Source of the DNA: Apostichopus japonicus | Taxonomy: Eukaryota > Echinodermata > Holothuroidea > Aspidochirotida > Stichopodidae | Assembly: GCF_037975245.1 (NCBI RefSeq) | Contig: NC_092565.1 | Span: 14,911,499 to 14,975,498, forward strand | Reading direction: 5' to 3' | DNA length: 64,000 bases | Part shown: in pieces, positions 51,575-64,000 of the stretch | How the letters are laid out: each line of letters starts with the position of its first letter | Position numbering within the stretch: position 1 is the first letter of the stretch | Translations under genes and position numbers: made by a program | The notes under the pieces: generated by a model | What the model saw: the letters and a program-made list of their open reading frames with translations, nothing else | Databases searched by the model: none | What the model was told of the DNA's origin: nothing

Positions 51575-52460
51575 GGCCTATGTGCATACGTCACTCTAGG
51601 TTTAAATAGTATTGACATCACAAGTTACGGTATTAAATATTCCTTCCACCATTAAATGAATAATTATTAGCTTTTCATTTTGGTTACTCATAAATGCAAA
51701 TAACTATATACCTTATTATTTGTAAATAGTTCCTCGATCCTGTATTCTTCGAATATCTTTCAACATAACACGTGCCAATCGAACTAGGGAAGTTAAAAGG
51801 TTATGAAGACTACGCTATATTGTTTACCTATATTCAAAAGATAAGTCATCTTTCAAGTGTTTTGCTAGCACTGCAGTTGTAGCCGCCGTATCACACATAT
51901 TATACTTTGGACGATTTAGCTTTTATGTTTGATCTAGAAGGCGACGCCTCTTTTTTGATTTGTCAGTTTACATAGGCACCTTCCGTGCCAAATCTTCAGA
52001 GTTACAGAACAAACTTGAGAGAGCAGTTTATCTAGAATTAAACTTGAACTAAATCTTGAATTAAACACAACCGGTACGAGTAAATGGTAAAATGAAAGAC
52101 CCATGCGATGTGTAACCTGGTTAATCTTGTCTCGTTTGTAAACAAAACAAAACTATAAAAAAAACATAATAATTGAAAAAACAAAGTGTAGACGGAGCTA
52201 TGAACTTTGGTAAAACAGTCAACAACAAAATCTGTTGGATATTTAAAGGTATGGATTGTTTCCAATCCGAAAAGTATAGCTGTATTAATTCATATTTGAC
52301 AAAAAGATATGCCAACTTCCACAAAGATTCTCGTAAAATATTAAATATGGCTTTCCGGAATGAAATAAAGCCAACTTAAACATAATGCGGTACGTGAAAA
52401 AAAAAACAGGGAGAGTTGCCCCATTTATTAACGGTATTACATACTGAACGAAAAAGGACC
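51572..52460. other. Non-coding DNA
   Basis: No supported gene. Overlapping open frames on both strands near 52.04-52.38 kb have no domain signal. Confidence 0.35.
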
Positions 52461-53219
52461 ACAACTGATGATAATAATAGAATTTTATACTATAATATAC
52501 GGATTATATACGATAATATACTGATTTAACACGATAACAAACAGAAAATACACGATGATAATTAGAATCTACACGATGATAAAAATAAATATAACATAAT
52601 AATAAGAAACTACGTGTATATAATAAGAAATTACACGATTATTATAAGAAAGTAAACGATGGTAACCTAAACTACTACCGATAAGAAGCGCTGCGTCTGC
52701 ATATGCTTTATGCATATGCATGAGAGTTTGGACTTTTGTATTATTTATACAGGGTATAAAATTCCCTGTAACTTCTTGCCAGCACAATTGTGAGTTCCTA
52801 TAATCAGTTGCTAGTTGATTCGTACCTAGTACTTTGGTATAAACAATTCTTGCACTTCTGTATCGTAAGTTGTGATTGGTTACTACAAGTAAACGCGTCA
52901 CACACACACGAACAACACTCTACAACAGTATGTATGTGATCCGTGAGGTCTACCTTATGAATAATATTTGCATATTCATACGCGTATTCATATATGGATA
53001 TGCATACGCCCGTGAATTATATCGTAGGCAGTTCTAGTAGTATCGTGTATTCGATTATTATCATCATCTATTTTCTTATTATTCTCGTGGACTTATCATC
53101 GTGTAAAATCTTATTAAAATCATGTAAACGTAGTATATTATTATGGTGTATTATCTTTATATTATCCTGTATATATTTATATTATTATCACATAATATCA
53201 AATTATCATCGTCAGTTGT
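52461..53219. mobile_element. Second foldback-like element with ACGATGATAA subrepeats
   Basis: The left end ACAACTGATGATAATAAT and right end, reverse-complemented, ACAACTGACGATGATAAT match apart from a 3-bp gap. Left-arm subrepeats (TACACGATGATAA variants, 52461-52690) reappear inverted in the right arm (TTATCATCGTGTA, 53030-53219). The spacer has palindromic TGCATATGC words and no coding sequence. Confidence 0.65.
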
Positions 53220-54108
53220 AATTCTTTGGCGTTACATAAATACAAGATGTGTATTCTTTCATATTTGGTGACTATTTTCTTTAAGTGTCATGCGCAAGGA
53301 AACTTCGTCAACTGCCGCTTTAACTTATTCGGTCATTACACAGTCAATCGGAACGTAAGTTTGAGGACAAAGGCCAATATTACACGTTACAGACAGTTCA
53401 CTGGGTGAAGCGGAGCTTATCGGATGTTACGTAATCATGACAGGATGCGTTCTGTCAAAATTTCTTATCGACCAAAAATGCGGTCCCAGAGGACAAACAA
53501 CGGCACGTGTGTTTTTTGTTTGAATATCATCATTTTAATTTTGGCAGTGCCTGGCACAGGTAAGGATGTAGTATCGGTATTTCGCATTTAGTTTACGTCA
53601 TATCATGGACGCAAATACTTCTATGGGTTAAGGTTGAATTGTAGTGACATTCAACTCACTTTGACCATCTTGTAGTCGAAGATGGTTTTATCTACCATCA
53701 TGTTGCCAGAGGTAGGGGGCAGATAAGCCTATCGGCCTACCGGTTCGGAACCCGCGTGGCGTTAGGCCAGAGGCGTCGAAGGGGCCACAAGGTTGAGGTG
53801 CCGCAGTGGTCGATTTCCCTCTGGTCGCGAAAGGTATTCTAGTTTCATCCGTGACGCAAAAAAACAAATTAAAAAGAAATAACGCTTGCTTCAAAATCCC
53901 AGCGTACGCCGACCGGTGTTATCACTGGGTACTTTATATCTCAGTCCTCCCCTAGTCCGTTTCGGTTAGTTTTCCACACGAAATTCTATTGCATTCATAT
54001 TTTTTTCAAGTGATTGATATCGGCAGTGAAGAATGTTCTAGACTACGATATGTTTATAATTAAATAAAATCTTGATATTACAAGCATCCAGTAGGTAGTC
54101 TTTGCATG
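53220..54108. other. Non-coding DNA with a GC-rich island
   Basis: The stretch at about 53695-53830 is clearly richer in G, C and CpG than its surroundings and may be a fragment of a repeat. No tRNA fold or exon was confirmed. Confidence 0.35.
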
Positions 54109-54752
54109 AAGTAGACAATCTGAGTATGTAGACAGTCTGTTTATGTAGGAGACAGTCTGTTTATGTAGTAGACAGTCTGTTTTTATAGTAGACAGTCTGT
54201 TCATGTAGCAGGCAATCTGTTTATGTAGTAGACTGACTGTGTATGTAGTAGGCAGTCTGTTTATGTAGTAGACAGTCTGTTCATGTAGTAGGCAGTCTGT
54301 TCATGTAGTAGGCAGTCTGTTTATGTAGTAGACAGTCTGTTAATGTAGTAGACAGTATGTGTATGTAGCTATAAGCACTCTTTGCATACAGTATGACATG
54401 CAGTATGTGTATGTAGTAGACAGTCAGTGTATGTAATAGACCGTCTGTGTATTTAGTAGACAGTCTGTTCATGTAGTAGACAGTCTGTGTATGTATGAAA
54501 CAGTCTGTGTTTGTAGTAGGCATTCCGAGTATGTATGATGCAGTCCGTGTATTATGAGGCAGTCTGTGTATGTAGTAGACAGTATGTTCATGTAGTAGAC
54601 AGTCTGTGTATGTAGTAGACAGTATGTTCATGTAATAGACAGTCTGTTTATGTAGTAGGCAGTCTGTTTATGTAGTAGACAGTCTGTGAATGTATAAGGC
54701 AGTCTGTGTATGTAGGAGGCAGTCTGTGTATGTATGAGGCAGTCCGTGATTT
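54109..54752 (+). repeat. 20-bp minisatellite, about 30 copies
   Basis: Unit TATGTAGTAGACAGTCTGTT with variants at the last bases and GACAGT/GGCAGT alternation. The minus-strand open frame of 116 codons is a product of the repeat. Confidence 0.96.
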
Positions 54753-55249
54753 TTTTATTTTAATGACGATATTTTGTTCATGACGGCCTTGGTTATAGTT
54801 CACCCGCTATTATGAAGGGTAGGGAGGGGGAGCGGGTACTCAAAGTTATTTGCCCGAGCGGCCCACGGGTCAATGAAAGGTTAAGGTGAGATGTCATAGG
54901 GTAGTGTCAGATGCCAAATTGTGAATACCTTTCCAAACTGTCATATAGCTATTTTAGGAAGTCGATGATAATGCTTACGCATGATCGTTGGAATATTTAA
55001 AAAGTATTAGAGTTCATAGTTGAGAGGTCATTCATATGGCAGTAGAATGAATACTAACGGTCGAGTCTGATGACGTCATACTTGTGTTGTTTTCTTCTGA
55101 ACTGATCAGACACTGACCGAACGGAGGACATACAAAATCCTGCTTGCTTGCCTCCAGAAAAAGACTGAAAAATAAAGAAAGTGCCACATACAAACAGGGC
55201 AATACAGTAACCGCAACGAATTTAACGACCAAAATGTGCAAATGTTTAC

Positions 55250-55651
55250 TAAGTGGAGGGCGTTGTGGTCAAGTGGTTAAGGCAGGACTTGTGATCTAAG
55301 GATTACAGGTTCGAGCCCTGGCCAGATCATTGCGTTGTGTCCTTGGGCAAGGCGCTTTATCTCCATTGCCTCTCTTCACCCAGGTGTATAAATGGGGACT
55401 TGCGAGGTAACTTGTAAATATAGTTGCGTGCGCCGGTTTGTGGCTGCACCCTATGGGAAGTCCCCCAGGGGACACGTGGTTGTGGTGCACTGTGGTGCCC
55501 CAGGAGAGATTGATTGAATTGTGCACACTTTGGTGTGTGGGTGTGACAAGTTACCAATGACCAGGGGTTAATAATAATCAGCGCACTGAGACTTAAGTGT
55601 GTATTTGCGCTTTATAAGAACTGTGTATTATTATTATTATTATTAAGTGGA
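55250..55651 (+). mobile_element. Intact tRNA-derived SINE with 8-bp target duplication
   Basis: TAAGTGGA at 55250-55257 and 55644-55651 flanks the element. Pol III A box GTGGTCAAGTGG lies at 55265-55276 and B box GGTTCGAGCCC at 55308-55318, as in a Leu/Ser-type tRNA head. The body ends in GCGCTTTATAAGAACTGTG and an (ATT)n tail, the style of SINEs mobilised by a LINE that recognises its 3' end. Intact duplications suggest a fairly recent insertion. Confidence 0.92.
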
Positions 55652-58117
55652 CGAGAAGGTCTTGTAAATAAATTTGGCACATTTTTCGGTTGTCATCTTG
55701 GCATACTCTCCTTCCAATAGTACTAACTCCATGGAGAAATCCCCGAGCACTTTTTAAGATACAGAGCGCCACCGATTTTATTTCTGAATACGCACGGACT
55801 ATTGCAAGCAAATCATTTTGTTTAAATTACACAACTTAATCATAAATGTGAAAACGAGGTGGGAGGGTGCGGGGCGGGGGGGGGGGGATTCCGATCAAAT
55901 GTGAGGACGGCACATTACGTTGAAATAAGTGAAACGTGTAAATGTTTGGCGGGTCTCGCTGTTGCTTTCTCGTTTATATTATTATATTCGAAAGTATTTT
56001 AACTTTTAGACTTATAAACTTTTTCCTTATAATTTTGTATTTAATTATCTTCATTTTGTGCACCCCCTGGCTGGATGTTCTTCAGTGAGACGTTCTGACT
56101 TATCTTAACTCTCCCTTAACGTATTCTGCTATTCGATGCTTTCTGTCACGGAAATAACCTGACCTCGTGAACAATACGAGGCTTGCGCGGGGGGTGGGGG
56201 AGGTGTGGAGGGTGCGGGAGAGGGACTCCAGTGATATGGGAGGCTTAGATGATGTAACTGAAGCACCCCCCCCCAAAAAAAAAAGAAACCATATATTTAT
56301 TCATGCGGTATGTCATTTGAATAATTAAACCTAGTATCCGTTAGTGCAGAGTATCTTTGAAACTTTATGACTTTTGCCCTTGTTTGACTTACAGTATACC
56401 AAATGCATTTTGCTTAGAAAAGCCAATAGACCGGATCTTCGTCGGATATTACACAGGAACGGACTTAGAGAAATGACGGTGATTTTACTTTGTGTAAAGG
56501 TATACAAAGTGAGTTCCGGGATCTCGCTATAACTTTACTCTGTACAACTTCGTGGTATCGCACACCACATAACAATCCTACATGCGTTGCCACTTCGTGG
56601 AAGTTACGCATGCGCGGTGAAAACTTTTGCACCAATTTCGCACAATGACGGACGGGCCATTGAAAACATCAGTTTGCTCTCTTGTACACATTGACCATTA
56701 AAACGTGCTGTTTTGCAAGAAGTTACTATAATTCCACAAGTTCCACCTACGCTGTCATGAAGAAAACGAACAGTCATTTCTACATCACAAGGAAGTCAAA
56801 TATACGGAAGGCGACATGACACCGGAAGCCATATTGGGCCCGAGGACAAACTTTAAGTCCAAGTTTGACGTAAAACATATTATGAAAACGAATATACATT
56901 ATTTTTTATCTCATGTTTCCCCGGTCTATATAATCGATCCCGGACCCAAAGTCCAGATCCCTTTTGAGAAATTTTGGTTTACTGGTGCTCAAATGCAAAA
57001 TAGTGCTGTATTTGACAAGTTGTGAAGTCTCCCACCCCCTCATCCCTCCCCTCCCCTCCTCAATCTCCCTTGAAGTATACGTGATTGTGCCCCTAACAGA
57101 GGATTCACTTTGTCGTGAAGTGTTGAGGTGATTTGGGGTTGGCTATCTCATATCAATATCACCTAACCCATTGTACCTTACATTTGTGACACCCACCCTC
57201 CAACCCCTACTCAGCCCCCCCCCCCCCCCTCAGGTAGAATAATAACCCGCTGCCCATGAGGAAACATTACTTTTTATGAGAGATAAAACTGACAATTCCT
57301 ATGTACTTCCTTACGTTTGATCAAAGTAATGATTAAACGTCAATATTTCTACTAAAGAGAAACCTCATCCGATCAGTAGCTGGACATACTTTCTGGTTGT
57401 TGCTGTGTAGTTTCTTTTACGATGGATGGTAATTAGCTGACTCGATTTCATCAGATGCAGAAGTGAGATCTTAAGATAAAAAATGATATCCCTTTAATTG
57501 GAAAGTGTGTTGCATGTGCGTGGTTGGCTAAAAACAGTGGCCCACTTGACAGCAATGCCAATAGGGATAAGCATGTGTAATCATGTATATCATGTAACCG
57601 AGATCCCCATATGCCTAAATAATCCCCAGGTTCCCGAATACCCCTTTAATCCCACATGGGGGAGGGGGCATGAACCTAACGTATGGACGTATGGATCCTC
57701 ATCCAACTCTCCATGCCGAGGAACGGTATATAGGAACATGTAGTGTGTATAAGTATACCACGCGTCTGAACTATTATTACAGAAGGGAGGGGGTACGCCT
57801 AAAGAAAATTGAAAACAGGTTAATTTTCCTGAAATTTTATATTTGTCATCCCTCATGTACACGCTACCACTCTTGCCACCCACGACAACATAATCCATTA
57901 CATGTAAAAGAAATATATAAAACCTGACACCCCCCATCCCCTCCAAACCATATAAAGTATTCGGTGATGGTCCAATTTCTTACCGTACAATTTTCGGTGC
58001 TTGAGCTAACAATTTTGTGGAGAGGTGACCCGAGGTCAAAGAGAGTTAACTTACTGACCAAGACTGACGTCATTGTTTCGTCCTGATTCGTACGTGAAGC
58101 GAGGCTCGTTCACAAAC
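55652..58117. other. Non-coding DNA with G/C runs
   Basis: Poly-G lies at 55876-55887, a G-rich stretch at 56188-56222 and a poly-C at 57206-57219. The last 150 bp before 58118 are richer in CpG and could be a promoter for the candidate exon there. Confidence 0.35.
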
Positions 58118-58189
58118 ATGCAGACCGTCGAACTTTTGAAGAAGAAAAAGAGGAAGAAGGTAGATCCTTCCATTTACGGCGCGCTTCAG
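58118..58189 (+). CDS. Possible first coding exon, unknown gene
   Basis: An ATG in AACATGC context begins MQTVELLKKKKRKK followed by VDPSIYGALQ, after which CAG|GTTTAC (or the earlier AAG|GTAGAT at about 58160) could be a donor. The frame itself stays open to 58618, the longest open stretch of the window, but beyond about 58190 its composition looks random. The upstream DNA is CpG-rich. The basic run is reminiscent of a nuclear localisation signal. No family was recognised and no downstream exon was found. Confidence 0.2.
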
Positions 58190-58618
58190 GTTTACCACGA
58201 TACAGCGAGAGAGAGAGAGTTGACATGTATTCTGTGGCGTAGACAGACGTGCAATCGGAATTGCCAATTATACCATTCACAGTCTACTGTGAAAGAACCC
58301 TCTTGCGGTACCGTTCTGCAAAACTTGTCTCATTGGTCCATTCACAAAGGCAGTATGCGTAGCAGTTTATTATATAAGACCATTGACCATGATGTCGAGT
58401 TTAATTCTTACCTTTGGAACTTGAAGCAGATACCAGGACTAGCTAAAAATTGTAACATATATAAAGATCAATCCATATATATTGTGTTTTCATACGAGAT
58501 TGTTATACACCATGGACGAGCACGTAGCAATTATAATTTGAATATTGTTTTGGGAAAGCTAAGCCGTCAAACGGACTACGTTGTTTCAGGAGAAAAATCG
58601 GGAAAGTTCAGATTCTGA

Positions 58619-60958
58619 TTAGGAGTTGTCTTAGTTACGCGATTTTTTTTATTACATCTCAAAATTACAGAAAGGTGCAATATTTATCCAAGGGAAAAGA
58701 ACAATACGAAGCTGTCATATATTAATATGGAAGTGCACATACCTGTAAGTGTTTTACTTTATTTTATTCCTTTATATTCTCTATTTTCTTAGTATTTCTT
58801 TTTCTTTATCCAATTCTTCGCCTTCATGAACCCTTGATTTTTCCAGTTTGGTTTGGATCATGGAGAGTTAAATATGTTTGCACCCTCTTGAAATCATCAA
58901 AGTAGATTTTCCAAAACAGTATTCATAATAGGATATTTAACATCAGCTTAACAGTAGTCCTATAAGAAACACTATAAAAAAGCAATTACGGTCATTTCAA
59001 TGTAAGACTTAAGCTCATAACTGGATTTGTGTGAGTATATCTTCTCCATCAGCTACTGATATTTTTGGGAAGCGTATAGCACACCCCCCACCCACAGGCC
59101 CGGTCCCGGTAATGTGAATATCGATAATTATATATGAATGAAAATTGCATCTCGGTAAGTCCATGATTGTTACATGAACAAACTTCGACATCAGAAAATT
59201 CCCAAAAGAAAAATATTGTTTACAAAATTTGAATTCTGAAAATTATACGTTTATTACCGAAAATTGTGAGTAGTTTGCAGAATTGACTGAATAATTTTCG
59301 TTGTGCGCGTGCGGATTGTCTGAGTAGAACCATGCAACTGTATATGAAAAGTTCATTATCATTGTTGTAATGTGAACGGCGACTTAAGTTGGTACACCAA
59401 TATGTAGTATACGAGAATACACTGAATATTGAAATAAAAGCGTCGGTGATCAGTTTACCTTTCAAATACAATTTCAAATCAATTCCATATTGATCTGCGA
59501 CGCTTACCACGGTTTAACGAGAAAAAAAAAATTGTCAAGATTTGCCCAGGGCCGATCAAGGAAACTTGGTCTTTTTACATTAAGGTTAAAGGCCAAGAGT
59601 GAATTCAATATTCCGTGTGGAGGAAGCGAGAGAGGCTGAATGCAATGGTGAGGTGAGGGGAAGGGGGGGGGTGGATTTCCGTAGGTATCTGATAAAAACA
59701 CCTCGAGGATAATTTCTTTCATTGACCGTATATAGCTTGTAAAAGAACAGTACACTTGTAGATATATTGAGAGATTGTACATGTGCGTTTAATCTAACCC
59801 AATAACCCCAACCACCCTACGACATGCACTTGAGTGATTTTACTGTTGTTTTAACTGTTTATATAAACAACTTGATCGTTCGTGTTGACAATTCTACACA
59901 TCGTATACATCGGGCATAAGTATTTCACTGACATTCGTGTGACCTTCACGTTGGACTTCGAATGTTTGCAATAAATGAACAGAATGAAAGCATTACATAT
60001 AATCAGACTGACGTGTGAGTCACGTGCCAAAATTAGGTCAAGGTTAAAGACTGTTCACTGGGGAGAGCTCCACAGCAGTTTATTTGGTCTGTCTCAATAT
60101 AGATATAATTATAGCGGTAACGGCGTTCCAAGGTAAAAGGAAGTATTATCAATGAGCAGAAAATATTTGCAAAGATAGCATTTGACCCTTGAAATATGTA
60201 GGTATTTTGCGAGTGTTAAATAAGTTAAATAAAACAGATGGTACCATCCAGGAACTATCTGCACTAACTATGGTAAATAATGTACAATTTAATTTTAGAA
60301 GGTGCAATGTTGGTCCAAGGGTGGCCAGGGCTTCATTGATATTGAAGGCTGAGGACAAATGGATTGTTTACTCATATTACTGTATACTGTAAAAATGGGG
60401 CGATAGACCCACTTTGATATATTGCCTAATTCTGTATGTGTATCTGGAAGTTGTAAAATACAATACTCGTAGGATACTGGTTAGGGTAGTGTAAAATGAA
60501 AGCCAAAGGTCCACAGAACTAGAGTGTGTTTGTGTCCATGATCTGTTGGTTATATGATAGGTGATGAGTGAGGTTGGGGAAAACTGGAGGGAGTGGGTTT
60601 AGGGTTGAAAGGAGGTGTGGATAGAACTAACTCTATAGCTTTGTGGTTGCAATTTGATCGTTCCCCACACTCAGAGTAGCCACGTTAAACAGTGCCTTTA
60701 TGCGTAATCCTTCCTTCAAGGGGAGGGGGAGGGGTGGGGAAGTGGTGATTTGTTTACACGGTAAAAGTCTATCATTGTCCCGAAAAATCGGGCAAACACG
60801 AATCCACTTAACATACTGGATTGACTGTCACGCCCAAAATACATTATTTGTTTCCAAAATATGGAACTTTCGCGACGGACGGCTAAATCTACCAAAAATT
60901 CATATATTAAATCGCCAAAACAAAAAATGTAAATTTTATTCATGTAGCGTACAGAATG

Positions 60959-60960
<2 letters not shown>
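58619..60960. other. Non-coding DNA
   Basis: A poly-G run lies at 59662-59670. No exon or element end was recognised. Confidence 0.4.

Positions 60961-60963
<3 letters not shown>

Positions 60964-60998
<35 letters not shown>
60964..60998. repeat. (AT)n microsatellite
   Basis: About 35 bp of pure AT dinucleotide. Confidence 0.95.
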
Positions 60999-61000
<2 letters not shown>

Positions 61001-61561
61001 TGTATCTTAGTCCCGTGCACCCAACACCCTCCCCCACCACCGGGTCCCCTTAAAATGTTTATGTATATGCTACATTGTCATCATCATATATTCAATTGTT
61101 ATTTTACAAAACAAAAAGGCAAAAAACAAAAGAAAAACAAATTCAAAAATCTTGATTTACTATGGAATTGATTTACATGAATTATGTCGCACGTTTCGTT
61201 GATGACGTCACAGACCAAGGAGGACCGGGGCACCAGTAGTAACCTTGCGGTGCGTTACATGTGGTGCTACGTGCGCTATGGCCACAGATCTCGACAATGA
61301 TGATGAATAAGAATCTGACCTATGACCTTCTAGCTTGTCGTTAACAGAGACAACACTTCTGATAGGTTAATGTTATTTTGCCTTTGTCGAAGAAACATAT
61401 TTATTTGTTAAATTCCATTTTAGTTAACACGTGGCTTGCTTTTTATAATCGCATTGCTTCGTTTTGGCAGCGTTTAGCATTCGTTCTATCCACATGCGTT
61501 GGTTGCATCATGAGTCAAGTCATTTCATATATTCACTGTTGCCAAATTTAACCGTTGTTCA

Positions 61562-61605
61562 TCTCCTCCTCCTCCTCCTCCTCCTCCTCCTCCTCCTCCT
61601 CCTCT
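61562..61605 (+). repeat. (CTC)n trinucleotide repeat
   Basis: About 14 copies of CTC/TCC. The minus strand would read poly-Glu, but the surrounding frame has no gene character. Confidence 0.95.
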
Positions 61606-64000
61606 CGATCCTCCTCTTGATCAGTACCGGTATCTACGGATAGATGGTCATCCTTCCTGTAGGTTGAGAGCTTCTTGATACCACAACAATAATACCAAAT
61701 TAGTCTATTGTTTAGTGACCTAGTAATTTGGCATTCACTAAGAACTAAATCTTGGTCAAACTCATTCAAAAGTATAATTAGATCTTAAAATCTGGCATTA
61801 TTTGGATAGCCGACTGACCGAGATCATCAATGGTCGCTGAACAATACAGATTGCTAGGTCTAGACTAATTCCTATGAAAAGGCAAAGAAATGGATGGGCG
61901 GTATATATCGAGAAAACCCTACTTGTGAAAAATATAACAAGTTCTTGTCAATTTGTCAATGTTGGATTGATTTGCTCGCCTACTCATCACGTCACAGTAA
62001 AATCAAATATATGGTCGCATCGCTCAGGACAATATTAGAGGGCGTTCGAGTGTAATTATTGATGTTTTACCGAAGATACAAACACGCAATAAACACATAC
62101 GCAATAACACATGAAATATTAATATATTTCACCCCTTTGCTTCAACTACTAAAAACTTTATAAACAGCAATAACTCAATGGTTGGCACGACAAACCATAA
62201 AGAAGTCATATGGACATGTAAAGACCTGTTTGAGTGAATTGCTGAAAAATAATTGAAATATCAGATCGAGTTATATTCACGTCAGAAGCTCATTGACCCC
62301 GAGTTGCGGGTAAAACCAAAAATGGTCGAAGGTAAATAGGCCGGCTAGATGGTTTTCAGCGTGAAATACAAATATTAGCCTCCGGCGATTCCGGTTGCTA
62401 TCAAACGAGAAGGGTACAAATGTCGTTCAATCGCTGTGGCATATGTTCATATATAGACATGCACCCGCACCCCTGACATAGCACCACCACTCCCCCCCCC
62501 CCCCCAACCCCAAGTCTATTTAGACCTATACCAATAACCGAAGACTATAGCAAGACTATCGATGATTGATGAATAACTGGACGATATTTCCATTAAGTCT
62601 TAACTTGAGAATCACATATTACATGTGTAGGGCTGTAGATATCGTGGTGCGACTCAAGAATGACTTAATTAAGTTCATTTGGGCCTTTCTGCATTTTGCG
62701 ATGGTTACCTGGTAAATAGTGGTCACATGACCATTTAAAAATGTGACAGTCCAAAATTGCTTTAAACTTTCTTTTAATTATATTTTATGTGGTTTACTAA
62801 AGATGGCTAGTTATGTGTTGAAGTATACATATTAAATATAATAAGTCATGATAAACATGTATTATACGTTTTGTTGTTGTTTTGTTGTGGGATTCCTGGA
62901 TGCATTTAGAGCAAGTGTCATAAATATTGTATTCCTCTCAATAATGATTAGTTTAGTTTAGTTTAGATACCCAAGGATCAGGAAGCCTAACAGTAGCTTA
63001 TTTGAGACCCTATCCGTGTTAGATCGTGGCTGAACACCGACTCATTTCAAGCCTTCTCAATTCGATAAGTCTTCAGAGGATAACGAGGCTGGCAGGGGTG
63101 TGTAACGGACACGGAATTGTTTGCTCTTAGGGGTAAAGGGCGTATACTACATACCAAACCATCAAACATCCTGGTATACTGATTTCAAGTGTGGATATAT
63201 GATTAACGTGACATTATACCATTGTCTATCCCTGTACAATGTTTACATATTCATTACAAGACATATGTTTCGATAAAGGAGAAAAGAAGGAGGAAATAGC
63301 CCGTCAAAATTTAAAGTAGATAAGACCGTGTTGTTCTTCATATGGTTTATTGCACCCCCTGCGTTGTATCTCATTGACCTCTGTACCACGTCAGACTTAA
63401 GGAATTCGGCTTGAAATTGGAACCAAAGTTCACGTTTATAACTCAGAATGAATAACCTCTCTCTGATCAGACAAACACGCACGTGTATAACTTAAACTGG
63501 AGACGAAATGCGGTATATACTGTTACGAAGTCCAGATATCATGGTTTGGGAAACGAACACAATAAAGTAGGTTAGAGAGGTTTTGTTTTAAAAGAATCTA
63601 ATGCGTGTCTCTTGGTAACAAAAATATATAACTTAGCATATTAAATACATTACATACCTTAATACTTAAAGTTAACTTAGCTTAACTTAGCGCGCACGCA
63701 AGGTACCTCGCTACCGCTGGGCTCTCCGTCGGGGTGTCAAATCCCAGGGTAGTCTGTAACCGTAGTGCGGGTGTGTCTGGAAGCTTCCGGAAGGCGCTTT
63801 TCGTATAAATAACAGCTCCGGTATAGAGAACAGGACCAGGTAAGGTAAATAATAAGTTCAGAAGAATGGTATCCAAAAGAGAGTTAAGAGTATAACCTTA
63901 TACCTCGTGCTTATAATTGTATCAATGTTGATATTGCCTAAGTCGAAAGTTTAACATATATACAATGTAACATAATATTCTATGAACGGACGAAAACATC
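61606..64000. other. Non-coding DNA
   Basis: A poly-C run lies at 62491-62504 and a small GTTTA repeat at 62950-62967. A slightly GC-richer stretch lies at 63690-63800. No gene was supported. Confidence 0.4.

Noticed and set aside
54281-54631. 116-codon minus-strand open frame rich in His, Tyr and Thr
   Set aside because: It lies wholly in the 20-bp minisatellite. There is no non-repeat coding content.
55258-55335. Functional tRNA gene at the head of the SINE
   Set aside because: A and B boxes are present but the acceptor stem does not close and the sequence continues into a SINE body.
61548-61769. Acidic poly-Glu protein on the minus strand
   Set aside because: The Glu run is a (CTC)n microsatellite and the rest of the frame has no coding signature.

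Overview
This is a eukaryotic nuclear genomic window, almost certainly from a marine invertebrate animal. It is AT-rich with many poly-C/poly-G runs, (AT)n microsatellites, minisatellites and short non-autonomous transposons, and its few coding exons are small and separated by GT-AG introns. A tRNA-derived SINE with an (ATT)n tail, TIR-only MITEs and foldback-like elements would fit an echinoderm or another marine deuterostome. That placement is inference; no phylogenetic marker is present.

Only two genes can be reconstructed with confidence, and they form a convergent paralogous pair. Gene A (+, exons 20902-21075, 21779-21923, 22559-22686) encodes a 148-residue protein. Gene B (-, exons 28492-28346, 26889-26715, 25729-25524) encodes a 175-residue protein. 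Each has an N-terminal CARD-like death fold, a polar linker and a short C-terminal beta-prone Gly/Asn motif that aligns without gaps between the two (9 of 22 positions identical). Both have two introns at matching places, the first inside the CARD in phase 0 and the second just after it in phase 1. The C-terminal motif looks like a RHIM-like amyloid signalling motif but does not match the canonical RHIM core. The pair could be small adaptors linking CARD signalling to amyloid-type signalling, which is the main candidate for an undescribed system here.

Layout: 1-20.8 kb is mostly featureless non-coding DNA with a nested VNTR (2.1-2.8 kb), a TTAA-flanked MITE (3.0-3.4 kb), a hammerhead/Penelope-like fragment (8.3 kb), a perfect hairpin (10.6 kb), a polypurine tract (16.2 kb) and a second type of MITE (18.5-18.8 kb). 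20.8-28.5 kb holds the CARD pair, with a minisatellite and a truncated SINE in the introns of gene B. 28.5-64 kb is repeat-dominated. It holds a second, oppositely oriented TTAA MITE (34.2 kb), a 1.9-kb foldback-like element built from 21-bp CTTAAG palindromes (34.7-36.6 kb), long (AT)n arrays (42.6, 49.9, 51.4 kb) and minisatellites (44.2, 49.7 and 54.1 kb). It also holds a MITE with an 11-bp target duplication (46.7-47.1 kb), a second copy of the 18.5-kb MITE (47.5 kb), a second foldback-like element (52.5-53.2 kb) and an intact SINE with an 8-bp target duplication (55.25-55.65 kb). No transposase, reverse transcriptase, rRNA, stand-alone tRNA gene or CRISPR array was seen.
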